From contig JBGSHM010000001.1 in the NCBI GenBank assembly GCA_041752235.1, forward strand, positions 1-64,000: a stretch of 64,000 nt of DNA. The letters are read 5' to 3'. Shown in pieces: positions 51,602-58,498 of the stretch; positions within the stretch are counted from its first letter, which is position 1; every line of letters starts with the position of its first letter. A program made the translations under genes and the position numbers. The notes beneath the pieces were generated by a model, which was not told the origin of the DNA, made no database searches, and saw only the letters and a list, made by a program, of their open reading frames with translations. The DNA comes from SpSt-398 sp041752235 (GTDB lineage: Bacteria; Bacteroidota; Bacteroidia; Chitinophagales; Chitinophagaceae).

Positions 51602-52028
51602 ATCTAACTTTTTTCGCTGTCTTTCCGATTATTGGGGTCTGACCAACAGGGTTGCAGGCAACGCTTTAATTTAAGCCATTGCATGAAATTGGCATAAATC
51701 AAATCCCCTTCATCCTCAATCTTTTACCACTTTTCATTTTGAATTACCTATTACAGCAATCGGCCTATGCATTGAAAATTGAAATAGAATAAAGCACAGC
51801 CCGCGTAATGCTCTTTAATCAAAAATCAAATGCCTAAATAATCGGAATTAGAGTCTTCCGGCCGGAGTGGTCCTTTGGTAGGAATCGGATAAGGTTCCCC
51901 TCAAAATAGAATTAATCCAGAATATCACAAAAAATCCTGCCTAAGTGATTCTACTTAATCCTGCTATTTCTTTAATTTTTGGGAGATAGTGTACTGGCTC
52001 CCATTTCCCCGGCACTTCTTAAGAATCC
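51602..52028. other. Gene-free AT-rich island edge
   Basis: About 430 bp with no credible ORF. It contains TTGCAGGCAACGCTT (51652-51666), which matches 13 of 15 bases of the element at 49239-49253 next to the HEPN-STAND gene start. The rest has no recognisable repeat, integrase or tRNA remnant. AT content drops back toward the genome norm near 52020. Confidence 0.5.
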
Positions 52029-52158
52029 GGAATGCTCCCTTTGTGCCCTTCGTGCCTCCTTTGTGCCCTTTGTGTCCTCCTACGCAAGGCTGGCGTAGGA
52101 GGACACAAAGTACACAAAGGGGGCACAAAGGACACGAAGAAAGGGCACCAAGGGGGAC
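52029..52158. repeat. Long CTTTGTGCC-type inverted repeat before the M28 peptidase
   Basis: Inner 18 bp are perfect (52068-52085 against 52093-52110, 7-nt loop). The stem extends imperfectly to about 55-60 bp through 9-bp units CCTTTGTGC/GCACAAAGG. It marks the boundary between the AT-rich island and core genes. Confidence 0.9.
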
Positions 52159-52170
52159 GGGAAAACCTTT

Positions 52171-52178
52171 ATTTTTGC
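52171..52178 (+). promoter_or_regulatory. Bacteroidota -7 motif for M28 peptidase
   Basis: TATTTTTG, perfect match 26 bases before the ATG, downstream of the long inverted repeat. Confidence 0.5.
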
Positions 52179-52204
52179 CAATCCCTGACAACAAACACAA
52201 TTAA

Positions 52205-53728
52205 ATGAAGAAACTCCTATTGCTTGCTATCCTGGCCCTGCCTGTTATGGCCATGGCCCAGAAAAAGAACAAAACAGCCGAGAAATACGCCAAGACAATC
52301 ACGGCCGATGACCTGAAAACCCGCCTGTTTATTGTGGCAAGTGCCGAAAACGAAGGACGGGATACCCCAAGCCCGGGCCTGGAAAAAGCGGGTGATTATA
52401 TTGAAACCAATTTCAAGAATTTTGGCCTACTGCCGGGTAATAATGGCGGTTATCGCCAGCATTATCCGCTGTTTCGTGATTCGGTGCTTTCCAGCCAACT
52501 GGTTGTAAACGGAATGAGCTTTGAATCACTGAAAGATTATATGGCCCAAAGCTCGAATTATACCATGGGCATGGCCTTCTCTGAATTTGTGTTTGCCGGC
52601 TATGGCATCGTGGATGATCAACGCAATGACTATAAAGACCTGGATGTTACAGGCAAACTGGTAGTGGTACTGGATGGTACGCCGGAAGGATACAAACCGG
52701 CCCAACAAGGCATGCGCTCCCCCGCAAGCTGGTTTGGCAAAACCATGAGCGCCCAAAAGAAAGCCGCTGCCGCGGTGATCATCGTGGGTGGAAACTTCCC
52801 GCGCCGCGCAGGTGCCGGACAGGGTAACTGGAACATCAGAGGGTATTCGGCCTCGGTAATGCCTCCTGTTTTCACGGTATCAGAGACTGTAGCGGCCGCG
52901 CTGATGGGACCGGATGGAGAAAAGATACTGACGAATGCGAAGACAAATGTCCCTTCGGCCAAAACCTATAAAGCGAATGTAAACCTGGGCTTTGCCAAAA
53001 CCACCACCACCGGCTCAGCCGCGAATATCCTGGGTGTAGTGGAAGGCACGGATAAAAAAGACGAATGGGTGATCGTGACCGCGCACTACGACCACGTGGG
53101 CATGCGCAATGGCAATATCTACTATGGCGCGGATGACGATGGAAGCGGTACCGTTAGTGTCATTGAAATGGCCGAAGCCTTTGCCAAAGCCAAAGCAGAA
53201 GGAAAGGGCCCTCGCCGGAGTATCTTGTTTATGACCGTTAGCGGGGAAGAACATGGCCTCTGGGGTAGCGCGCACTATGCCGATAACCCCATTTACCCGC
53301 TGGAGAAAACAACCGTGAACCTGAACATCGATATGATTGGCCGGGTTGGATCGGAATATCAGAAAGTAAATGATTCGGCGAACTATGTATATATAATCGG
53401 CGATGACAAACTGAGCAGTGACCTGACTCCAATCACCGACATGGTGAATAAGACCTATACCAAACTCACCCTCGACCGCAAATACAATGATCCGAAAGAT
53501 CCCAATCGTTTCTACTACCGCAGCGATCATTACAATTTTGCCGAAAAAGGAATCCCCATCATTTTCTATTTCAACGGTGTTCACAAGGATTATCACCAAC
53601 CCGGCGATACCCCCGACAAGATCAATTATCCGCTGATGGAAAAAAGGGCACGCCTGGTCTTTTTCACCGCCTGGGAAATGGCCAACCGCGATGAAATGCT
53701 CAAGAGGGATATTCCCCTGACAAAATAA
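52205..53728 (+). CDS. Secreted M28-family zinc aminopeptidase
   Basis: A 507-residue exported peptidase with a signal peptide (LLLLAILALPVMAMAQ). A PA domain insert lies at about 100-250, then the M28 catalytic domain with zinc ligands in AHYDHVGMRNGNIYYGADDDGSG (His, Asp), SGEEHGLWGS (Glu-Glu), INLNIDMIGRVG (Asp) and HYNFAEKGIPIIFYFNGVHKDYHQPGDT (His). It likely trims peptides in the periplasm or outside. Length is typical of Bacteroidota M28/PA proteases. It is the first core gene after the island. Confidence 0.92.
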   Translation: MKKLLLLAILALPVMAMAQKKNKTAEKYAKTITADDLKTRLFIVASAENEGRDTPSPGLEKAGDYIETNFKNFGLLPGNNGGYRQHYPLFRDSVLSSQLVVNGMSFESLKDYMAQSSNYTMGMAFSEFVFAGYGIVDDQRNDYKDLDVTGKLVVVLDGTPEGYKPAQQGMRSPASWFGKTMSAQKKAAAAVIIVGGNFPRRAGAGQGNWNIRGYSASVMPPVFTVSETVAAALMGPDGEKILTNAKTNVPSAKTYKANVNLGFAKTTTTGSAANILGVVEGTDKKDEWVIVTAHYDHVGMRNGNIYYGADDDGSGTVSVIEMAEAFAKAKAEGKGPRRSILFMTVSGEEHGLWGSAHYADNPIYPLEKTTVNLNIDMIGRVGSEYQKVNDSANYVYIIGDDKLSSDLTPITDMVNKTYTKLTLDRKYNDPKDPNRFYYRSDHYNFAEKGIPIIFYFNGVHKDYHQPGDTPDKINYPLMEKRARLVFFTAWEMANRDEMLKRDIPLTK

Positions 53729-53764
53729 GAGCACAACACCATTGGATCACCTGTTTCCTTGCTT

Positions 53765-54184
53765 ATGAAAAATGAATCAAAGGACTATTCAGATGTCTAC
53801 CGGGAAAAAGAAGTAAGAGGTTTACAAAAAAGACTGGAGAAGACCAGGTCTGCCCTGGTCTTTTCCGGTGCTTCTATTCTTGCCGGTGGCATACTCTTCT
53901 ATTTTATGTCGGAAGGGCTGGACAACCTATCACTGGCCATGTACCTCATCACCGGCATTATCCTCATTGTATTGGGAACCGCTTCTAACCGAAAACCCAT
54001 GCGAAGGCTTTGGCTGGGGGTAATCGTACTCGGAATTTTCTGGGTGGCGGATATAGTGATGGATAAAAGCGAATTTATTTTGCGGGATAATGGATTGAAG
54101 ATGCTGGTGCTTTCTATTTTGTTGTTGGCGATGAAGCCGGCTCGCGAGGCGGAGATCATTCGTAAGGATCTGCATCTTTCTTAA
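53765..54184 (+). CDS. Hypothetical membrane protein
   Basis: About 139 residues, not recognised. A charged N-terminal helix (KDYSDVYREKEVRGLQKRLEKTRS) is followed by three or four hydrophobic segments (about 31-50, 56-73, 82-100, and a C-terminal one at about 110-125) and a short basic end. The ATG at 53765 is taken; a TTG two codons earlier is possible. It lies 36 bp after the M28 peptidase on the same strand and may share its transcript. Confidence 0.6.
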   Translation: MKNESKDYSDVYREKEVRGLQKRLEKTRSALVFSGASILAGGILFYFMSEGLDNLSLAMYLITGIILIVLGTASNRKPMRRLWLGVIVLGIFWVADIVMDKSEFILRDNGLKMLVLSILLLAMKPAREAEIIRKDLHLS

Positions 54185-54187
54185 TTC

Positions 54188-54267
54188 TTAACCGCCAGGC
54201 CGCAAAGGCGCAAAGCACGCCATGTTAATCTTGGCGCTCCCTTGCGTCATCGTGTCTTGGCGGTCAA
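54188..54267. repeat. CGC-family inverted repeat before the DHS-like gene
   Basis: Left arm TTAACCGCCAGGC with CGCAAAGGCGCAAAG units, right arm TTGGCGCTCCCTTGCGTC then CGTGTCTTGGCGGT. The right arm TTG lies 16 bp before a TAATTTCG that could act as the -7 element of the next gene. Confidence 0.75.
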
Positions 54268-54287
54268 AAAAACATTAATTTCGCGCC

Positions 54288-55262
54288 ATGCAAAAAGGAC
54301 CTGTTTCAAACTTCATTCAACACCACTACCGCCACTTCAACGCCGCAGCCCTGATGGACGCTGCCAAGGGCTACGAACAGCACCTCCTCGAAGGCGGTAA
54401 AATGATGGTGACCCTCGCCGGGGCCATGAGCACCGCCGAGCTGGGTATCTCCCTGGCCGAAATGATCCGGCAGGGAAAAGTAGATATCATTAGCTGTACC
54501 GGCGCCAACCTGGAAGAAGATGTGATGAACCTGGTGGCCCACTCACACTACAAACGGGTACCCAACTACCGCGACCTTACCCCCCAGGACGAATGGGACC
54601 TGTTGGAAAATCACTATAACCGGGTCACCGATACCTGCATTCCCGAGGAAGAAGCCTTTCGCCGGCTGCAAAAGCACTTGTTCCAGCAATGGAAGGATGC
54701 GGAAGCCAAGGGCGAACGTTTTTTCCCGCATGAGTTTTTATACAAGACCGTCCTTAGCGGCGACCTGAAACAATACTACGAGATCGACCCCAAGGATAGC
54801 TGGATCGTGGCGGCCGCGGAAAAGAACATCCCCATCGTAGTACCCGGATGGGAGGACAGCACCACCGGTAATATCTTCGCCAGTTATGTCATCAAAGGCG
54901 AATTGAAAGCCAGCACGGTAAAAAGCGGTATTGAATACATGGTTTGGCTGGCCGACTGGTACCGCCATAACTCCGGTGGCAAAGGGGTAGGTTTCTTCCA
55001 GATCGGCGGCGGTATTGCCGGCGACTTCCCCATTTGCGTGGTACCCATGATGTACCAGGACCTGGAATGGCATGATGTGCCTTTCTGGAGTTATTTCTGT
55101 CAGATAAGTGATTCCACCACCTCCTTTGGCTCCTACTCCGGGGCTGTGCCCAACGAAAAGATCACCTGGGGTAAATTGGATATCAATACCCCAAAATTCA
55201 TCATTGAAAGTGACGCTACCATTGTAGCACCCCTCATATTCGCCTGGATATTAGGGTGGTAA
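54288..55262 (+). CDS. Deoxyhypusine synthase-like protein
   Basis: A 324-residue member of the deoxyhypusine synthase family. The NAD-binding Rossmann core contains MVTLAGAMSTAELGISLAEM, SCTGANLEEDVM and GGGIAGDFPICV; the catalytic Lys of the human enzyme is conserved as Lys296 in ITWGK. In eukaryotes and archaea DHS modifies eIF5A, which bacteria lack; bacterial relatives may act on polyamines, such as homospermidine formation. That role is inference. It has its own terminator (55274-55302). Confidence 0.9.
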   Translation: MQKGPVSNFIQHHYRHFNAAALMDAAKGYEQHLLEGGKMMVTLAGAMSTAELGISLAEMIRQGKVDIISCTGANLEEDVMNLVAHSHYKRVPNYRDLTPQDEWDLLENHYNRVTDTCIPEEEAFRRLQKHLFQQWKDAEAKGERFFPHEFLYKTVLSGDLKQYYEIDPKDSWIVAAAEKNIPIVVPGWEDSTTGNIFASYVIKGELKASTVKSGIEYMVWLADWYRHNSGGKGVGFFQIGGGIAGDFPICVVPMMYQDLEWHDVPFWSYFCQISDSTTSFGSYSGAVPNEKITWGKLDINTPKFIIESDATIVAPLIFAWILGW

Positions 55263-55273
55263 AATGAAATAAA

Positions 55274-55302
55274 AAATCCCCTCGCTACGGCGGGGGGATT
55301 TT
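55274..55302 (+). terminator. Terminator of DHS-like gene
   Basis: 12-bp stem AAATCCCCTCGC / GCGGGGGGATTT with one wobble pair and a TACG tetraloop, followed by a short T-rich tail, 12 bases after the stop codon. Confidence 0.75.
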
Positions 55303-55399
55303 ACTTTATGCGGAAAGGTATGGATTAGGGCTGGTTATAATTCCTATACGAGTTTTTGGACTGTTTGGTTTGCTGAAGGTTTAATTTGTTTCGTTTTTA

Positions 55400-55577
55400 C
55401 AGCAGAGAACAAGAGGGCCGAAGCCTCGGCCGCGGAGTTACGCTGAGAAATTATTCATTATTAATTATTAATTACTGCTTATAATCTGAGATTTGCTGAC
55501 AGCTTACGAAATAATCAATAATTAATAATCAATAATTTCCTGGCGTTTCCTGGCGCCATAGCGTCCTGGCGGTTAAG
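55400..55577. repeat. Composite repeat (CGCAGAG family, AT heptamer dyad, CGC arm)
   Basis: Three layers lie in line in this 378-bp gene-free gap. A CGCAGAG-type left arm (55400-55445) carries an inserted 16-bp palindrome. An AT-rich dyad follows (55447-55474 against 55512-55539, 26 of 28 matching). A CGC-family right arm ends the element (CCTGGCGCCATAGCGTCCTGGCGGTTAA). No gene is seen. Confidence 0.75.
55416..55431. mobile_element. 16-bp palindrome GGCCGAAGCCTCGGCC inserted in a repeat (copy 1)
   Basis: Identical to 57113-57128. The surrounding repeat is uninterrupted at 61117-61142 and 62405-62430 (GAGAACAAGAGAACGCGGAG), where the palindrome is absent, so this looks like an insertion replacing 2-3 bases. 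Confidence 0.6.
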
Positions 55578-55608
55578 TAAAAAAAGAAACCCCGGTATAA
55601 TCCCGGGG
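55577..55608 (-). terminator. Terminator of PepSY-like gene
   Basis: On the minus strand, CCCCGG and CCGGGG arms with a 7-nt loop followed by TTTCTTTTTTT. Sits about 35 bases after the stop of the gene at 55641. Confidence 0.85.
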
Positions 55609-55640
55609 CCTCATAACCACACACCAAAAACTGCGTATAC

Positions 55641-56084
55641 TTATGCTTTTCTTTTCTTTTCGTACACTGTCCAATTGTCACCATTCGATTTCAACACAGT
55701 AACAAAATCAGCGCTCTCCAAAGTGAGGTAGTAGTTGTTACCTTCTTCGTTGCTCAATTCAAAAAGATCAGTTACCCAATGATCGTTGGAAAAAGTTTTT
55801 TGAATTGTGCTCATCAGGTGAAGAGGCAATTGCTGGGTAGTGAGGTTGCGGCTCATACCGAGGTATTGTCCTTCGAGAGAATAATAAGCGTAAATACGCT
55901 GACCATTCAGGCTGAAGGCGGCTTTGTAATAACGCGTGGACACGGTCCAGTTCACTTCTTTGGCACTGGCAAATTCGCTTTTAAAAGCGGTGAGGACCTT
56001 AGGAGAAACGGCTTCTTCTCCGGCAAATACGCTGGAAACTCCCATCGTAAACATTAACACCAGTGCGAGGATTGTCTTTTTCAT
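55641..56084 (-). CDS. Exported PepSY-like protein (paralogue 1)
   Basis: A 147-residue secreted protein with a signal peptide (LALVLMFTMGVSSVFAGEE) and one beta-rich domain of the PepSY-like type seen in Bacteroidota: SPKVLTAFKSEFASAKEVNWTVSTRYYKAAFSLNGQRIYAYYS. It is clearly paralogous to the gene at 60424: both start with VxxKVLxxFKxxFAxxKxxxW and end with a YxLTLE/YHITLE strand. Function is unknown; periplasmic inhibitor-like roles have been suggested for the fold. Its upstream region shares a 14-base site with the paralogue. Confidence 0.78.
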   Translation of the reverse strand: MKKTILALVLMFTMGVSSVFAGEEAVSPKVLTAFKSEFASAKEVNWTVSTRYYKAAFSLNGQRIYAYYSLEGQYLGMSRNLTTQQLPLHLMSTIQKTFSNDHWVTDLFELSNEEGNNYYLTLESADFVTVLKSNGDNWTVYEKKRKA

Positions 56085-56178
56085 CTTACTTTTTTTTATG
56101 AGTTGGTTATTTTATTTTTTGTCTGTTTGCAATGTTTGACGCTACAAAGATGACTTATGTTACAGTCCAAGTCAAGCA

Positions 56179-56284
56179 AATAGTGACCAAAGGGCACGGA
56201 TGTTAAAGGCCATTGGCTTTCACTAACTTTGGTTAACAATGCATCCTTTTTAAAAACCATTCGCCCGTGTTAAAGACCATTGGT
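56179..56284. promoter_or_regulatory. Candidate operator region shared with the PepSY-like paralogue
   Basis: AATAGTGACCAAAG at 56179-56192 is identical to 60983-60996 upstream of the paralogue. A direct repeat follows: TGTTAAAGGCCATTGGC (56201-56217) and TGTTAAAGACCATTGGT (56268-56284), 15 of 17 identical and 67 bp apart. The gap 56085-56340 holds no gene. Confidence 0.6.
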
Positions 56285-56340
56285 CATGGGAGTACTACTT
56301 TACGGGTATTTGTGAAAGTTTTTATAACATGAGGATGAAA

Positions 56341-56438
56341 TTAACCGCAGAGAAAGTTATTAGCCATTAGCTGTTAGCTATTAGCCCTTGGCGAATCCTT
56401 GCGCCCTGGTGCCTTTGCGGTAAAACATCCGCGGTAAA
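56341..56438. repeat. Composite repeat with TTAGCYA heptamers inside a CGC-family frame
   Basis: The left arm starts TTAACCGCAGAGAAAG, then four heptamers (ATTAGCC, ATTAGCT, GTTAGCT, ATTAGCC), then a CGC-family right arm CCTTGCGCCCTGGTGCC and TTTGCGGTAAAA, and a partial second CGGTAAAG copy. The insert matches the yicC-gldH gap repeat. Confidence 0.75.
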
Positions 56439-56446
56439 GAAAAAAA

Positions 56447-57037
56447 ATGAACTACCTCGCTCACGCATACCTCTCCTTCTCCCACCCCGGTATTCTCGTG
56501 GGCAATATGATCAGCGATTTTGTCAAAGGCAAACAAAAATTCACCTACCCCCCTGATATCCAGAAAGGTATCGCCCTCCATCGCGCCATTGACCAGTTCA
56601 CCGACCAACACCCCGCCACCAAAGAAGCCAAAGAGGTCTTTCGCCCCGCCTACCGCCTTTACAGCGGCGCCTTTGTGGATGTGGTTTATGACCATTTCTT
56701 AGCCCTTGATACACAGGCTTTTCCACACGACGGGCACCTGATGGAATTTTCCCAACAGGTATATGACCATTTGGAGATCAATCGTTTACAGCTGCCTGAG
56801 CCCTTTAGCCATTTCTTTCCCTATATGCGGGAGCAGAACTGGTTATATAATTATAAGCACCCCTGGGGAATTGGGAACAGCTTTGCGGGGCTGGCCCGGC
56901 GAGCTACATATATAAAAGAGAGTAATACAGCCTTTGAGGCTTTTACAGCACATTATGATTACCTAAGGAATTGTTATACAACCTTTTTCCCGGAACTGTT
57001 GTCATTTGCGGAGGAAGAGTTTAAAAGATCAATTTAA
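56447..57037 (+). CDS. acpH: Acyl carrier protein phosphodiesterase
   Basis: A 196-residue AcpH/DUF479-family protein that in E. coli removes the 4'-phosphopantetheine group from holo-ACP. It is HD-like, with MNYLAHAYLSFSHPGILVGNMISDFVKG at the N-terminus, GIALHRAIDQFTDQHPATKEAK and GAFVDVVYDHFLAL carrying conserved His and Asp residues. Length is normal. It follows a composite repeat and has no clear -7 motif. Confidence 0.93.
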   Translation: MNYLAHAYLSFSHPGILVGNMISDFVKGKQKFTYPPDIQKGIALHRAIDQFTDQHPATKEAKEVFRPAYRLYSGAFVDVVYDHFLALDTQAFPHDGHLMEFSQQVYDHLEINRLQLPEPFSHFFPYMREQNWLYNYKHPWGIGNSFAGLARRATYIKESNTAFEAFTAHYDYLRNCYTTFFPELLSFAEEEFKRSI

Positions 57038-57050
57038 TATTCACATAGAT

Positions 57051-57152
57051 TTTACCGCTATGGCGCAAGGTCGCCAGGGAGCGCTAAGACTTAGCGCACA
57101 TTGCGTCTTAGTGGCCGAAGCCTCGGCCCTGGCGGTAAAACCTCTGCGGTGA
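57051..57152. repeat. CGC-family inverted repeat with inserted palindrome
   Basis: Left arm TTTACCGCTATGGCGCAAGG to the centre GCGCTAAGACTTAGCGC (near-palindrome), right arm GCGTCTTAGTGG interrupted by GGCCGAAGCCTCGGCC and resuming CTGGCGGTAAAA. A second partial CTGCGGTGAA follows. Confidence 0.8.
57113..57128. mobile_element. 16-bp palindrome GGCCGAAGCCTCGGCC inserted in a repeat (copy 2)
   Basis: Removing it (with CT) restores GTCTTAGTGGCGGTAAAA, the usual right-arm end of the CGC family. Identical to copy 1 in a different repeat family at 55416. Confidence 0.6.
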
Positions 57153-57181
57153 ACCCTATCTTTACACCGAATTTTATATTT

Positions 57182-57745
57182 ATGAAAAGTATTACCCTTA
57201 CAATCCTTCTCACACTAACATTCTTCTTTGCCCAGTCCCAAACAGCCAATGTCCCGGAAACCGATAAGTCGCCCATGGACATGTGCTACTACCCCGACAA
57301 TTACCCCGTGCTCAAGATCCAGAACAAGACCAAGGATGCCCTTATGGCCCGGGCCATTTACAGCCGACCTCAGCGAAACGGACGGAAAGTGTTTGGTGAA
57401 TTGCTGGAATATGGCAAACTCTGGCGTCTTGGAGCGAACGAAGCCACCGAAGTCGAGTTTTACAAGGATACCCGGATCAATGGGAAAAAAGTCCCCAAAG
57501 GACGCTATACCCTTTATGCCATTCCCTACGAAAATCAGTGGACCATAATTGTCAATAAGGACACCGATATCTGGGGTGCTTTTAAATATGACAGCAAAAA
57601 AGATGTGGTACGAATGGACGTTCCGGTAAAAAAACTAACCGAAGCGGTTGAATTTTTCTCCATGTCATTCGAAAAAACAACAACGGGATGTCAAATGAAC
57701 ATCGCCTGGGATGATGTAATGGTATCTCTGCCAATTTCTATGTAA
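57182..57745 (+). CDS. DUF2911 exported protein (copy 1)
   Basis: About 187 residues: signal peptide (SITLTILLTLTFFFAQSQ) and a DUF2911 domain, with SPMDMCYYPDNYPVLKIQ and RAIYSRPQRNGRKVFGELLEYGKLWRLGANEATEVEFYKD, the family core. DUF2911 proteins are common in Bacteroidota; function is unknown. It is adjacent to a second DUF2911 gene (9-bp gap), probably an old tandem duplication. The ATG at 57182 is used because the upstream extension is repeat-encoded. Confidence 0.88.
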   Translation: MKSITLTILLTLTFFFAQSQTANVPETDKSPMDMCYYPDNYPVLKIQNKTKDALMARAIYSRPQRNGRKVFGELLEYGKLWRLGANEATEVEFYKDTRINGKKVPKGRYTLYAIPYENQWTIIVNKDTDIWGAFKYDSKKDVVRMDVPVKKLTEAVEFFSMSFEKTTTGCQMNIAWDDVMVSLPISM

Positions 57746-57754
57746 TTTTCAAGC

Positions 57755-58384
57755 ATGAATCTTCTTCGTTCTGCCAACGTTCTGCTCCTGGTAGGGATAC
57801 TGGGATTTACCGCCTGCAACAACAAACCTGTTCCTGCCGGAACAGACAATGTAGATAAACCGGCACAGGTACCGCAGGTAGCCGCCAATCCCAACGGACT
57901 GATCGACCAATCACCCATGGATATTATTTATTATCCCATTGAATATCCTAAACTCAAGATGAGTGGAGAAATCAGTACGCCTCCCGCCATGCGGGTCATG
58001 TATAGCCGTCCGCAGAAAAAAGGCCGGGATATCTTTGGCAACCTGCAGAAATACGGTCAGCCCTGGCGCTTAGGGGCGAATGAAGCCACTGAGATCGAAT
58101 TTTTTAAAAACGTTACCATTCAGGGGAAATCTGTCAATGCCGGACGGTATGTGATCTATTGTATCCCCGAACCTAAGGAATGGAATATTGTACTCAATTC
58201 GCATTTGTTTAGCTGGGGCTTGCATTTTGACAGCACCAAGGATATTCAACATTTCAAGATTCCGGTGGAACCAACAAAAGGACCCGTTGAATATTTCACG
58301 ATGACCTTCATGGATAGGGATAAGGGGGCAAGTTTGGTGATGGCGTGGGATACCGTGATGGCTAAATTGCCGATAGAGTTCTAA
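57755..58384 (+). CDS. DUF2911 lipoprotein (copy 2)
   Basis: A 209-residue lipoprotein: the signal peptide ends GILGFTAC (lipobox Cys about 21), a Pro/Ala-rich spacer follows, then a DUF2911 domain with SPMDIIYYPIEYPKLKMSG and MYSRPQKKGRDIFGNLQKYGQPWRLGANEATEIEFFKN. Homologous to the preceding gene over the whole domain. One copy is soluble and one lipid-anchored, so they may work at different sites. Stop is followed by a short CGC-family arm. Confidence 0.88.
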   Translation: MNLLRSANVLLLVGILGFTACNNKPVPAGTDNVDKPAQVPQVAANPNGLIDQSPMDIIYYPIEYPKLKMSGEISTPPAMRVMYSRPQKKGRDIFGNLQKYGQPWRLGANEATEIEFFKNVTIQGKSVNAGRYVIYCIPEPKEWNIVLNSHLFSWGLHFDSTKDIQHFKIPVEPTKGPVEYFTMTFMDRDKGASLVMAWDTVMAKLPIEF

Positions 58385-58387
58385 AAA

Positions 58388-58445
58388 AATCACCGCAAAG
58401 GCGCAATGACGCGATAGTGCGCCAGGAAATAGCGCACTCGTTGCA
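58388..58445. repeat. Short CGC-family repeat before asnB
   Basis: ATCACCGCAAAGGCGCAATGACGCG then ATAGTGCGCC and AATAGCGCACTCG. Left arm is typical; the right arm is truncated or diverged. Confidence 0.55.
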
Positions 58446-58498
58446 GGAAATCAAAATCCCAATCCCGCTAATCCTTAATTTCCCCAAATCCTGGTCCA

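Noticed and set aside
53015..53734. 239-codon minus-strand frame opposite the M28 peptidase
   Set aside because: Shadow of the peptidase reading frame; composition is typical of the antisense of GC-rich third positions.
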